A stretch of DNA of 64,000 nucleotides from Ifrita kowaldi (GCA_013398055.1 VZRS01006725.1:689106-753105); one strand, 5' to 3'; positions 1 through 11,924 are shown, numbered from the stretch's first letter. The notes: generated from the letters alone by a model not told the origin. Made by a program: numbers and translations.

Positions 1-1186
1 TTCCCGATAGTTTTTGCTCCTGAGACTATTTTATAAATTCAAAATGTATTCAGAATGGTTCACTAGGACGCTGATCTAAAGTGAATGCTAAGATTTTAAC
101 CAAGACTACAATATATGGAGTATATCTGCTGGAAGAAGGAAAAATCCAGTTCTTGGGAGACAGAGGGAATGTAATTAACTTGACTTACATCACTTACTGC
201 TGTATTCATGGACCCAAATTCAATTCTCTTTGACATACCTTTTAAAAAATCCATTGTTATGAAAAGTAAAGTGCAGCTTCACTACAGAAACTCATTTTGA
301 GTTCCTGCTTTTCTCTGCACTTTAAAGTTCAGTGCAGAATGGACAGGGAGCCCTGCTTGGTTCCTGAGCCTGGAGAACTGGGGCTGAAAGCAGCACAGGG
401 TCATTGATCTGTGTCCCTTCCTTGCAATCCATCCTGTCCTGTAGCTCCTCCTGGCATAGCCAGGTGGTTTTATCTTCCTTCAGCATTCAGGATCCCATAC
501 AAATAATAATGTTTTATATATGTTATCCATTCATGAGGGATAATTAGCATTGCCAGTTAGCCCCTGTACCCAGCATCTTTTCTTTCTTTGCTGTCAACAC
601 TCTGACACCTGTATGCACCTTGCATTGCATTGCACATATAATTAATATTATTATATTAATTACATTATTTACAGTTCTCAGCTGATGTTTCGAGTAGAAT
701 TCCTCTGATTTAATTCCATACACTGTTCATCAAGTAGATACAGCTGGGAAACATGGTGTTGCCACTTAACAGAGAATCAAATGGCACAACACATATTTTG
801 CCTCACCACCTTACTCTTTTCCATCTGGGCTGTGTATGTATGCCCTATTCATGCAAATATTCTGCAATTCTGGGACTCTCCATGACCAGTATGAACTGTG
901 CTCTCAAATTCTGGGCTCCTGGTGGGTGTGACATAGCAGAGGATAGAGCAGTGGGAAGGTACAGCTGGTGGCACTCTCATGTGCAGCGTTAATTGTGCTT
1001 AATGAACCAGTGAGATGGAAAGCAAAATATTCACCCACTCCCAGCTTTAGCTCTCCATGGCCCTGGTAAATTGTTCTGTACAACTTTTTGCTCAGGAATA
1101 AAGGCTGCAGGAGGCTGTTTTTAATGGCAGGGCATTGTGAAACTCATATAATGCGCCTCTGGCTTTGCTATTGTTCTTCCTTTGTC
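1..1186. other. Unique sequence, no gene seen
   Basis: Mixed-composition DNA with a short AT-rich palindromic stretch near 640-665. The only open frame of note is 79 codons at 753-992; it has no recognisable protein character. I see no repeat family and no clear splice-site pair here. Confidence 0.5.
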
Positions 1187-1196
1187 TATAAAAATA
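1187..1196 (+). promoter_or_regulatory. TATA-like box upstream of an ATG frame
   Basis: The string TATAAAAATA is a near-ideal TATA box. Sequence about 30 bases downstream (near 1217-1232) would hold the start site, and an ATG in good Kozak context (gcggggATGg) follows at 1274. In AT-rich vertebrate DNA such strings occur by chance, so the call rests on its position before an open frame that ends at a splice donor. Confidence 0.2.
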
Positions 1197-1216
1197 AGTT
1201 GGGGTGAGGCACTTTG

Positions 1217-1575
1217 CTGCTCTGTGTGTGCATCCCGAGTGTCACACGGCACGTCTGGCTGCTGCTGGCGGGGATGGCTGGAAGCTGCCAGCTACGGAAG
1301 CCAGGTGCTCTCACAGTGAGAGTAATTTTCAGCTCTGGAACAGCTTTTGTATGTCTAAAAACCAACAGGGGCATTCGGGAAATGGAAGAGGAAAAGATAA
1401 ACTGCAACGAAACGAGTGCCTGTTATCAAGCATTTTACCCATTTTTGGAGGCTCAGCTCATCTCTGCTCCACAGATCAGCCTCTCCCCAACCTCCCTGAT
1501 GACCACAGCCACCTTTGCTGAGAAGAAAATTCATCTGCCTGTGTCCATGCACTTGCTGCTCTTGCTCTGGGGAAG
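1217..1575 (+). other. Candidate first exon of an unknown + strand transcript
   Basis: Hypothetical. The segment starts about 30 bases below a TATA-like box, has an ATG at 1274-1276 with G at -3 and +4, and stays open for 100 codons to a good splice donor (ggaag|gtaagc, gt at 1576-1577). If not spliced, the frame ends at the TAA at 1577-1579, inside the donor. The predicted N-terminus begins MAGSCQLRKP. The last residues before the donor are leucine-rich (LLLLLWG), and I recognise no domain. It could equally be a non-coding first exon or chance. The next good acceptor on this strand is at 7893, and the leftover phase (2 nt) fits the exon there in an open frame. Confidence 0.15.
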
Positions 1576-1579
1576 GTAA

Positions 1580-4137
1580 GCCGAGCAAACCATCTGTTTT
1601 GGAGCAATAATACCTGTGACTCTGAGGTGTGCTTACAGCAAATATCTCCTGTGCCAATTTAAAACCCCCAGTCTTCACTGTTTAATCAACTGCAAAAGCT
1701 GTTTATTGCTTTCTATACATGACTGTCTCAACGCCGTGCTTTAATTAACTGCGTTGGCCTTGGCTGTCATTCGACACAGCTTTTATTGGAAGAGATGTTC
1801 AATCCTGTCTTTCATAACTGTGTCTTAAACACATCTGTACTGAACTCTTTTAGGCAGTGATTAGTTTCCATCAGCTGTCTTTTATTCATTTCACATTCGC
1901 CCACAGGCAGCCTCATTAAAGTCCAGCACAACTGTCCTATGCTGCGACTTCTCCCAGCTCCTTGGCCAGACTGGGGAAGCTGTGGCCCAAATTTGTTTGC
2001 TCTTCTCCTGGAGAGCACTCCCAGGGCTGATCTTCACCACCCCAACCTTCTCCTGGGTTACTGCAGCTCCCTGAAAGTCACCTCATGCTGGGGAGCTCCA
2101 GCAATGACTCCCACAGCTGTAGTCCAGTGTCAGCCCTGGGTGCATGTGAGAGGTTGCAAATTTCTCCAAAACTGTTTTGGTCTTGACACTTTTTCCTCCT
2201 TGCCCTGCCTGAACATCCACAACCATGTTCTTCACTCCTTTCTCTCTTTCCTTTGTGCATGCCCAAGGCATGGATGCATTGCCCAAGCCTGCAGGCTGCT
2301 GCAGCACCCCAGGCAAGCAGCCTGTGTTCCCTCACGGCCACTTTGGAGCTCCACACTCCTCCCTTCCACTGGCATGTCCTCCTGGCTGCACTTCATCACA
2401 TGGGATGTCATTTTCCTGGCTTTCCAGCCTGATTTAACCAACTGCTTACCCACCAGTGCAATATTTTTTATTCCTCTTTTATATTCCTCTTTATAAATGT
2501 TAGGTTAGAGCTTTCTAATTTTACTGTTGTGGATCCTTGGAGAGTTTTTGGAAGGGAAGGGGATATATTTCTCTGTTGCCTTAGCCAGAAGCAGCTAGAA
2601 ATCTGGAGGTGACATGTCTGAGCTGCTCTCCTCCCCTCCAGCCTTGTCCTGGGGACTGGCAGTGCTTGGTCTCTGAGGAGCCCCTAAACACCACCACCCT
2701 TCAAACCCACAGGATGATCCCTGGGAGGCTCCAGTCCCACCTCGCACACAGACCAAGGCTCCTGACTTATCCACTGACAGAGGTGCTTTTATGCCTCCAT
2801 TATCCCTGTGTTTGTGTTTCTTTATTTCTGCCTTCTTCTTGGCATTTCGGACACTGTTACCTGCCAGCTAACACAGCCCAGCTCTTCATAGGTAAAACAA
2901 AGTGACCAATTTTCTCTTCATGGCTATTAGTTAAATATTTAAGAGATTTTAGCTATCAGCTGGAGGCTTTTCTATGGATCACTTACAAATATGTGTTGTC
3001 TTCTTTAGCACACTTACTCAACCCCCTCCCACCTGAGCATCCCACCCCACCACACTGCCCACTCTCGGGAAGGCCACCCAGCTCACAGGGTAGGAGAAAA
3101 CCAAAGTAAAAAAACAACCAAAAAATCAAAAAAAGTACTTTATGTCTGACCCAAAACTGCTGCAGATTCTGGGCTTTTGTCTTCAGTGGTGAGGCTGAGT
3201 CGAGGCACACACCTGTGAATGTTCTCCAGGGCTTTTGTCTCAGTGTGAATTCGTGCTTCGGACTGCCTTGATATTACAGATCTCTAAATAGTTGGACATT
3301 ATTGGAATAAATTTACCCCCCAAGGAGAGACCCAGATGGAAGGTTGTAAGGAGAATATTTAGTGTGCAGAAATGTGTGTTCCTATGCACCCTGGTGCTAT
3401 TGCTGTTGTGATTGTGCCTGAAGTTTTCCCATCATTTTTAGTTTCTTTTGGGAGATGCTGTGAGACTCCTCTTTCTCTATAATGCTATTTATTGATGAAG
3501 CTGGCTTGAACTACCTTGAAAGGGTCATGCATTTATATTTAACATTTAATTGTTGCTATTTCTCAGGCCCTTAGAGAATGATCTATTTTAGTATTCCTCC
3601 GATACCCACTGCGAACTTAGATACTATCGCTTGTAATAGGAAAAACAAATAAGCAAAAAGAAAAATCATTCTTTCCTTTCTGTCTTTATTATTCTGGACG
3701 TGACCAAACCCACCAAGCTGTCGGCTGCTTATGCTCAGGAACCTTAACACCAGACTGCCCCAAAGAGCTCACAGAGAAAGATGGTGCAGAAGCTGTCAAA
3801 ATGGCTCATTTAGTGAGGAGATGAACTGCTTGTGGGAAAACCTTGCCACTAAATAGTTTCCTGTAAAATCCTAACGGCAGATGTGTGGATATTTGGCCTT
3901 ACTGCAAGGGCCGCACATCCTAAAGTCGAGATTGGGCGTATTTTGAGACAACATATTAATGCCAGTGGTAGGGTAGGGATGATACATTTTATATCTTTTC
4001 TGGAAAAGAATTCTCTAGCCTAGGTGCAGGCTACTATTAAGAAAGGAGAAAGGATTTTTCTTCTGCTTTATATTTATGTAGGGCATCTGTCCAGTGTTCC
4101 AGTAAAAGCAGAGCAAAATTTGCAGGTGTAAGAGCTC
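1580..4137. other. Unique sequence, C/T-rich in parts, no gene seen
   Basis: A 185-codon frame (1939-2496, +) and several antisense frames overlap here. They coincide with C/T-rich, stop-poor DNA and look like no known protein. A possible 44-nt exon (about 4082-4125) has a good pyrimidine tract but a weak gtgtaa donor. No transposon was recognised. Confidence 0.4.
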
Positions 4138-4840
4138 GTGGAGGTGCAGCCAGCCCCACTGCTGCCATCACATCCCCCAGCCTGTGCTAGACAGGTATGC
4201 ACTGAGAAAAGTGTCAGCTCTGAGCCCTATCCTCTCTCTCCCTCACAGCTAAAATACATCAGGTTTGTGAGCTCGTCCTCCCTTGCCAGCACATATTATG
4301 TTTTCTTCCCCCACACTAACACTTCACTAATGCCATCAATAATGTCCTCCTTCTTCCATATATTTCCGTTTTTCATTTCTTCTCCTTCATTCCTGTCATT
4401 TTATCAGCACTTGCTCCTTATTCCCCTCCCTCCAGCCCAATCAAAACCCCTAGAGCCAGTAGCTCCCTGCCATATTTCTAAGTTAAATTGGGATGTGAGG
4501 GGGCTGGGAAGTGTTGTCCTGGAGATTGGCTCTTCCCTGAATGCTGCCTTTGCCCTTCTGTCCCTTGGCCCTGTCTCAGGAGAAGTTCCCCCCTCCCTGC
4601 CCTTCCTTTCACCCTCTGTGGGTACTGCGAAGGGGCAAAACCTCAGAGAGGGCTGGGGCACCTTCTCCTCCCCCCGGCAGGCATCCCTTCACCTGCATGT
4701 GCCAGCCTCCATCCAACAGCAGGAAGCTCCTAAAGGACAAACCCGAAATGTCTCCCTTGAAACAAAGGGCACAGTTTGGTTGTTAACGGGAGAAGCTCGT
4801 CTCTCCATCTCTTGGAAAGTGCAGAGAGAGACACAGTGAT
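4138..4840. other. Pyrimidine-rich tract carrying a chance long ORF
   Basis: The + strand is strongly C/T-rich from about 4240 to 4700. TAA, TAG and TGA all need purines, so such DNA is stop-poor; this explains the 233-codon frame found here. The encoded string is low-complexity serine, proline and leucine with no domain. I do not regard it as a gene. Confidence 0.55.
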
Positions 4841-7803
4841 CCTTCTTGTAGCTAAAGGTGGGGAAAAAGCATTACTGCTTTTCTATAAAATTGTAGTTGT
4901 ATCCCAGTTGCAGGAAAAGGGATTTGTCACACGAATGTGTGGGCAGTGGGGTACAGGCTGTGCTGATGTCAAAGCTGCACATCTGCCAAGTGCATGGGGT
5001 TTCAAAGCCACCTCTGCCTTCCAGCCTGGACTTTTACTCTCACTCCTATCCTAATTCCTTGATAAAAGCACAAAAGTAGGTTCCCACTTGTGTGCACAGC
5101 ACTCTTTTTGATCCCGTGCATGACCAGAGCCTGGCTCCTCCTGACACCTGCAGCAAAGCCAGAGATGAGGTGCCCCACACCGAGTCCTGTTGTCCAGCTT
5201 GGTGGGTTTTTAACTTGGCAGAGCAGGAGCTGGTGGTTGGGATAGAACCTGTTCCTCATCTTGCAGCAGCCACAGCAGCACTGGCCCATGACTGGGCTCA
5301 GCCTCTCCCTGCTGCTGCTCCGCCGCTACGCTGGGGGTGTTTGTGGTTATTTATTTGATCCTTTCTCTGCAGCAGCCCAGCTGGAGATGTAAGATAACAC
5401 CCACAATAATCAAGCCCTGCTCACAGTGCGGGTCCTGCTCCGAGAGCTCGTCAAGGGGAGGTGCGTGAATGGGAGACTGGAGTGTCAGGGAGCTGACAGC
5501 CAAGGCAGACATGGGAAGAGTTATAGGCATTCAACAGACATTAAAAGGACAATAACACCCTGGCTTATGGCTATTTATTTTTTACGAGCGACTTTGGCAG
5601 TATTTTGTTTGAAGTTTTGATGGCCATATGTTTTCCAGGGAGGCACAGCGCTTTCCTCTGTTTGTAAACTGTGCTATAATTGAAATTGAATTTTTATGAA
5701 ATCTATGTGAAATATGATAACACATTAAAACACTCTCCTTTGGAGAGTTTCCTCATTGATTTTTGTTGCATTAAATCTGTTTACACATCAAAGGAAAATA
5801 TTGCATTCTGTCTGTCTTCATTTCAGTCACACCCTTCCTTTTGTTTCCCAGAGACCACACATGGCAAAGCAAAATCCTCTCTGTTCAGAGCTCTTCCAGC
5901 ACTCACACTTCTCTTGGTGAAATGATGCTTTACACTATAATTGGCCTTCTTTCTCCCATCTGCTTAGGAAACCTGGAACTTTATGATGTCTTTTTCTTCC
6001 TTCATATTTTCAGCAGTTCAACTATGTTTTTACAATGGAACCAATCCTTCCCTGCTGAAAAAACACGGGATTTGATGGCTGACTTTGTGTCCAACAGGAT
6101 CAGTCTGATATGGACAAGCTCTGTGGCTGGAGTACATAAAGTCATGGGTCAGTTCACTCCAGAGGAGCTGTGCAGATTTATCTGAGAATCTGTCCCCAGA
6201 AAACATTTTTTGGGGTTTTTTTGTTATGGCAGAAATAATTTTACGTTCAACCAGCATGTCTTATCTCTGGCTTCTCAACTTTTTTGTGTAAATAACTGAG
6301 TTTTAATTTTTGTGTGTGAAAATGTCATTTTGCATATACATGTGTGTGTGCATCAAACTATTTTGTGCTATTGAAAAGCATAAACAACAACCAGAAATGC
6401 TGTGGATGAGGGAAAAGCATGAGCTTATCTTTAGCCTGATGCTAAGGCAACACTTGCAGAGCGAATCCATCTTAATGACCAAACAAAAATGGAACGTTTT
6501 CTAGGACTGATGCCTAGATCTGTGGGGATAAACCTTCCCTTGCTTTTCTCTCATGGCTCCTTTTCAGAGCTCTGGCAGCAGGATGAGGCTGGTGGTGTTA
6601 CCCAGCCCAGGCTGTGAGTGTGGAGTGAGGACAAAGGCCCCTCACAGACACAAAGGAAGTTATCCATTTGGATGTTTTTCTCTGTCACTGTAGGGTTCAC
6701 AGCTAAATGCTACCACAAGAGCCTGTTGGGTGTGCTTCTGGGTTAAAGCTGAGCTCTAGCCAAACACTATTTTCATTTCTCTGCTGCGAGCTGCAAAATT
6801 GTCCTGTTTTTAACTCTTCCCCTTGCACTTGACTGACTTTTATATTCTGTTCTTTCAGAGCATAAAATGTGGTTCAGACCCTGAGCCCACCAACGCTGCC
6901 CCTTCCCTCTATCAACAGAGCCTCCCACCACTTCCAGGCCTCCTCCTTGGCACAGGTCTGTGAGGTGGTGGGAGGCACCTCAGCTCTCTGCCCTGCCTGG
7001 AGCACGGGATTGCCTTGCCTTTGTTATCTTTGCTGCCATGGGGTGGCTGCAAGTGCTTTTATTGATGACAAAAATTATCCAACTGCTGTTAAAAGCCAGC
7101 AGAAGTGCAGACCATCGTGGCCTTCTGGGTGGAAACACTCCAAGCTGCCAGCAGGCTACCTGGGGTGTTTTCTCTTTGTTTTTCTTTGCTGTGTCTTTAC
7201 TTTGGTTAATTTTTTTTTGTTTTTTCACATGTAAAAATATTTGGATTAAGACCAAGAGTGTCCAGAGAAGAGGTGGCTGAGGTGTATCCATGGGATTACC
7301 TTCTTTGGCTGAGGTGGAGGGGCAGCAGTGATCAAGTGATGGCTTGTGAGGATAGAATGGGAAACAAATAAAACCACAGCCATTTGTATTGGTATTTAGA
7401 GGCAGCACTTGGATGCAGAGGTCTAAAAGAGCTGTCCAGGCACTGAGAGAGAACAGCTCCCATTTTAAGGATGAGATCTATTTGCACTGAGAACAATTTC
7501 CCAAAGTGTTGGGGATGCTGACTGCTGTGAAAATTCCTTTAGGGACCAGCAAAGTTAACATAGGCACATGCTTAATTGATTTATTTATATAATGAATTAG
7601 CATCCCACAAAAAGCTTGTAAGGTGGCAAGGTAAATTGATACTTATTTTGAAATCAATATATTCTGAAAGTGTTCATTTTAACCTAATGCTCTTTATGAT
7701 TAGCCCAGTGCAGAGGCTTCTTCTCCCTCCCTCCCTCTTCCTGCCCCATGTGCATGGCCGTGTGTCTGAGGTGACAAAATTCAAGATCCAGGGGTGCCAA
7801 ATA
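4841..7803. other. Unique sequence, no gene seen
   Basis: Ordinary AT-rich DNA. Small T/G-rich patches occur at 6210-6222 and 6310-6352, and a CTCC-type short repeat near 7723-7738. Short open frames overlap on both strands and none has protein-like content. No repeat family was recognised. Confidence 0.45.
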
Positions 7804-7860
7804 TTGTGGTATTTGTGGTATCATTGGTATTTGAGGTATTTATGATATCTGTGGTATCAC
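7804..7860 (+). repeat. Degenerate GGTATTT/GGTATC tandem repeat
   Basis: Six imperfect copies of a 9-12 base unit built on 'tgtggtatt' or 'tgtggtatc' lie in series. They end just before a pyrimidine-rich tract that leads into the candidate exon at 7894. Confidence 0.6.
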
Positions 7861-7893
7861 TGAAATTGAATGTACCTCTCTTTCTACCCACAG

Positions 7894-7977
7894 GCTGCTG
7901 GTCCAGAGCAGGCAACCTTCCTGCACGCCAGTGAGGAGAGGAGCATGGATGATTGTCCTACACATTATAAAGAAAAG
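7894..7977 (+). other. Candidate 84-nt exon, unknown product
   Basis: The upstream tract 'tacctctctttctacccacag' is a textbook 3' splice site and the downstream 'aaag|gtgagg' a strong donor. The enclosed 84 bases are a whole number of codons. Two of three frames are open. Frame 0 begins AAGPEQATFLHASEERSMDD and frame 1 begins LLVQSRQPSC; neither matches a protein I know. Frame 1 is the one that would continue the open frame from 1274-1575. Introns hold many such pseudo-exons, so splice-site quality alone is not proof; a lncRNA exon is as likely as a coding one. Confidence 0.22.
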
Positions 7978-9050
7978 GTGAGGTCTGTTGTGCTCAGTTT
8001 CCTGCTTGGAAGAGTGGAAATAGGATTGATTTACAGCTAAATCCCATCCTTCACTAAACACAAGGTGTGACACTATACCCCAGCAGGTGCCTAAACATGT
8101 GAAAGTTTGAGGGATTTATATTCCTAACCCTTGTAGGCTTAAAAAAACCCCACAAAACCCCACCAAATGCAAATCTAAAATTATTTTCTGATCTTATAAA
8201 ATTGAATGTCTTCCCCTGCCTGGTGCACTATGCAGGGAGCCAGCCTTGACCATTCCTGTCTCTGTCTCCCAGGGCAGATGGGATGGGACCCCAAAGCAGC
8301 CCAGTCAGAGACGATCTGCACTTGCCTCTTTCTGGTTTTGAGATCTCAAAAAGGAACAGAGTGTTTTGAATTTGAAACAAACAAACAAAAACCCAAATGA
8401 AAAAACACACCCAAAAATTTTATTCAGCTCACATTTGCCTAGTATTTGCCCTCTAAAACAAACAAACAGAAATCTTCAAAGGAATGAGCTGAGCAGTGAC
8501 AGAACAACAGCAAAAAAGGGTTTCTGTGCATCTCCTCCTGTCTCCCCTGCCACACTCACAGGTCTGTGCTGCCTTGTGGGATTTGCTTTGGTTAATTCTC
8601 TTTCTGAGCTGCAGTGAACTGTGCCTTCCTCTCTCTCATCTCTGGGCAGGTTCATTTGCTCATGTCCTCTGAGCCCAGGCTGCTGGCTCCTCATCTTCCC
8701 TGCATCCTCTGTTCCGGAGCTACGTGCTCCCCATCTGTACTTCTGCTCTTTCATGCCCCCACACCGTGTGTAGGCACAAGGCGCAGGTGGCTCCCACGTG
8801 CCAGCCCCTGTGCTGCCTCTGTGCACATGGGGCCACTTGCTCCTCTCCCTCCTTTATGGACTTCCAAATAAAATGGAAAACAAACAAATCCAAGCTGCTG
8901 CCTGCCAGGGTAGGCAGAGTGAAATAGTGTGTTGCAGCTGAGTGTTGTAGGCAAAAGGGAAAAGAGACAAAAATGAGAGCATTAAAAGTAAAAAGCAGAA
9001 GAAAGTTGTGAAGAAGGGCAGAGAAAACATGTAAAACAGAATAGAACGAT
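7978..9050. other. Unique sequence, no gene seen
   Basis: Contains A/C-rich patches (8140-8165, 8375-8391) and short chance frames. No LINE or SINE was recognised until the CR1 tail at 9051. Confidence 0.45.
8375..8391 (+). repeat. (AAAC)n microsatellite
   Basis: About four units of AAAC followed by extra A. A second short AAAC run occurs near 8456-8468. Confidence 0.8.
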
Positions 9051-9150
9051 ATCATAGAATCATGGAATGTTTTGGGTGGGAGGGGACCTTAAAAATCATC
9101 TGGTTCCAAGCCCCCCTCATGGGCAGAGATGCCACCCACCGAGGACTAGT
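9051..9150 (-). mobile_element. CR1 LINE 3'-end fragment
   Basis: Read on the minus strand this is the canonical bird CR1 tail. On the + strand it runs 'atcatagaatcatggaatg', then 'tttgggtgggaggggacctt', then the 'atcatctggttccaagcccc' block and the 'catgggcagagatgcca' block. It is truncated beyond about 9150, as is usual for 5'-truncated CR1 insertions. No coding part remains. Confidence 0.9.
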
Positions 9151-9631
9151 TTAGAAGTTGTGGTGCCCCAGCTGATACGAGACCAGGTAGGATGGGAAAT
9201 CACAATCCATATCTGCTGTGAGCAGATCCTTTAAAGAGCTCACCATATTGAAGCAGCATGTGCATTTTGTATTCAAAATTAATCATAGCACCTCCTCCTG
9301 CGACAAATTATTAAATAAAACATTAGGAGTTGCTGGGGATGGATACACAGAGTGCCACTTCCCTGTTCCATATGTCAAGTGACATTGGTGCAGGGAGCAG
9401 GCTCCAAACCCCATCCCTTAAATCACGCAGTGCCCTGGATGTGGCGGTGTCTGCGGGAAGCAGGGATGGTCCTCAAGGGGACATGCTCTGTGCCAGCAGC
9501 AGCACAGGCTCCTCGCCTCTTCCTTCCTCAAACTGTGGTCATGCCCTGCAGAAATGGGGCTAATCTGTGTTTCTGACATGGATGGGAGGGGAGGAGAGAG
9601 CAGAGGTTGGAGGCTTTGCTTTTATACAGAT

Positions 9632-9644
9632 TGTGTGTGTGTGT
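9632..9644 (+). repeat. (TG)n microsatellite
   Basis: Thirteen bases of alternating TG, followed by an AT-rich 'acatatgcaaatacatg' stretch. Confidence 0.85.
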
Positions 9645-9728
9645 ACATATGCAAATACATGTTATACATATACTTATTAAAAAATGTGTATAGATTTGAG
9701 TCAGCACATGAATTAACTGCATTAAACA

Positions 9729-9874
9729 GTGTCCTTGCCTGTGGCATGGGGGTTGGAACTAGCTTAAGGGTAGTTAAGATTAGTTTAGGAACCCTTAACC
9801 TTAACTTAAGATGCCTTAACTAGTTAAAGGGATCGTTAAGGTCCCTTCTAACCCAAACCATTCTGTGGTTCTAT
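9729..9874 (+). mobile_element. CR1 LINE 3'-end fragment with expanded TTAAG block
   Basis: The left part (tgtccttgcctgtggcatgg, then ggttggaact) and right part (gttaaggtcccttctaaccc, then aaaccattctgtggttctat) are standard CR1 tail. Between 'ggaactag' and 'ttaaggtccc', where other copies have about ten bases, this copy has roughly 70 bases of repeated and partly inverted TTAAGG/CCTTAA-like units. These include the perfect palindrome TTAACTAGTTAA at 9816-9827. The insertion looks like local replication slippage or template switching within the element. Confidence 0.9.
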
Positions 9875-9934
9875 GGCTCCATGAAATGTAAAGACAAACA
9901 TCCCATTTATAAATAATGATGCTTATCTTTTCAG

Positions 9935-10077
9935 GGCCACCTCCACAGCACTCATTGCCATTCAGGAGGAGACAGCAACCCCAGGAAGGACTTATCCTAC
10001 ATGTTTTTATGGGCTGCCCAGGTTTCCAGCACCCTGCCCTGGATGCTCTACCTGCCCTGTGCTCTCCTGGAAGTCAG
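9935..10077 (+). other. Candidate 143-nt exon, unknown product
   Basis: The 3' splice site 'gcttatcttttcag' is good. The donor 'gtcag|gtaaac' is moderate because it lacks G at +5. All three frames are open across the 143 bases, which is unusual but uninformative about which would be used. The frame that continues from the exon at 7894 begins ATSTALIAIQEETATPGRTY. No domain is recognised. The left edge lies 60 bases after the CR1 tail at 9729-9874. It could be a pseudo-exon, a lncRNA exon or a lineage-specific coding exon. Confidence 0.2.
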
Positions 10078-11924
10078 GTAAACCCTTGGAGTCCCTTTCT
10101 GGTTATTGAATATTGGTTTTATTAGATGCATAAAGCATTTTGCTCATGTTTAGGGTGAAAAACCTCACTTGATGTTGTTGTGGCACTTAATAAACCTCAT
10201 GAAATCGGTGGATCTGAGGCACAGATGAGTGGTACAGTGCTTGAGGTACTACAGGGGAGACTTCTGTGGCATTAGAAATGTGAAACTTGATTATCCAATT
10301 ACCCCTGTCCTGGGGGTATTCTGCTGCTTTTGGCAATAAGTTTAAATCACAATTTGAACTCCCAACACCAACACAAGGTGTGTGGGCAACCAGGGAAGTG
10401 TTTGGGTGGGAAAGGGATTCCATCCTGCAGGTCAGTATGGATTCAGCCTACACTGAAGCAGAATCAGGGCTGAGGGTGGACAGAACCCAGTGCACTTCCT
10501 GCAGGAAACTTGGTTTCCCTTAATTATGAAGTAGTGCTAGACCAAAGAGCCACAGAATAAAAATAGCAACAGCACGCAATTTAGGAAATAGTATTTCACA
10601 AGTCAATTAATTAGCCAGTCCCGTTGTCTTTGATAGTAAATACGTGGCTGGTTAGTTTTGGCATAATAAAAAGTAAATGTAGACACTAATAAATAGTTAT
10701 GCATTTCTGCCAAAAACTTGGATGTTAATTGTAGATTTTGTGGTACTTGTTAAATGAGACCTATAACACAGGAGCTGTTCTTTCTATTAATTAAACATAG
10801 CACACAAAGTATTTCTTATATCTGTATTTATAAAGATATTACTATACAATAGCTGACCAAAATGTTCCCTTGTTTTAAGTAAAGACTGAAGCAATGATCT
10901 ATACAGTAAATACCTTTTCAAAATTAATTTTTTTTTAATGCTTGTTCTTGTTTTCTTTCTTGGTATCTCTTAAGCTTTCTAATCTTTCTAGAACTATGTT
11001 CAAAATAATGTTTAGCATAGAGAGAAACACTAAATATTTCATGGTATAATTAAATCTTATTAATGTAATTGTCTGCATAGTTCATATTAAAAATTTACAA
11101 GAACCTTTTTCCTTTTCATTAAGAGTTATATTTTCTTATAAATTTCCATAAATGTTTTGAGCTTAACCTAGCTATACTGTGGGAAGCATCAGAAGTTTTC
11201 TCATTATTTGGTGTTGAATTTAAGTTGCCCTACTTGTATTTTTCTTACCCCGGCCAGAGACTCTTTGTCATGGAATTAGTACTCATGTAATTAAGGTGCA
11301 AAAGATTAAGTATTTGCTTTACCATTTGTGGATCTGGCTGCTGGAATTTAATATTTTCCAAATCTTAGCATTCTCTTTTCTGTTTTTCATGAGCAGATGT
11401 TTTTAATACTTAATTTCTTCTATTTCTGCGCTGTGCTACGTTCAAGGCATGTACAGAACAATTTTCAATTTTAACTTTATAAAACATCTTTCTAGACAAA
11501 CAAGTTTTTATAAGCTGGGCAATTCCACACAAGTCCATTCTACTGCTTCCTTGTAACACCAAGGAAACTGCAATGTAGCCCGTGAATACAGAGGAACAGC
11601 ATGTGGTTGTTGTTCATCCCAACTCAGTGCTTTCCCTACTGGCATTCTGGAAAATTTCCTTCTCTACCTCAAGTCCCCTGCCCCAAATATCCCTTCTGCT
11701 GCAGACTGAATCAATATTTCAGGCCTTCCCTGAAGACTGATGTGTCTACACCTATAGAGACTCCATCCTCACTATTCCTTCTCTCAAAAAAATTCATGTT
11801 TTTGGATGGAAAAAAACCCACTGCGGTTCCCTTTAAGCAGCAGGAAGGGAACATATTTCTGTCATTCTCTAATCTCCAAGACCTTTTCAGTAAAGTTGAA
11901 ATCCTTATGAAGCTCTCCTGAATC
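10078..11924. other. AT-rich unique sequence, possible conserved block
   Basis: From about 10540 to 11160 the DNA is very AT-rich and rich in TAATTA/ATTAATTA-type homeodomain core sites (for example in 10600-10800). There is no repeat-family signature and no coding frame over 80 codons. It may contain a conserved non-coding element, but only an alignment could tell. Confidence 0.35.

Noticed and set aside
1939..2496. 185-codon + strand ORF
   Set aside because: Overlapped by several antisense frames, cysteine- and leucine-rich without domain, no promoter or splice context; typical of moderately GC-rich non-coding DNA.
4138..4839. 233-codon + strand ORF
   Set aside because: The segment is C/T-rich and therefore stop-poor; the peptide is low-complexity serine, proline and leucine with no domain, and no splice or promoter context fits it.
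9758..9835. Interstitial telomeric repeat (TTAGGG)
   Set aside because: The units are TTAAGG-like and partly inverted, not TTAGGG arrays, and they sit within a CR1 tail.
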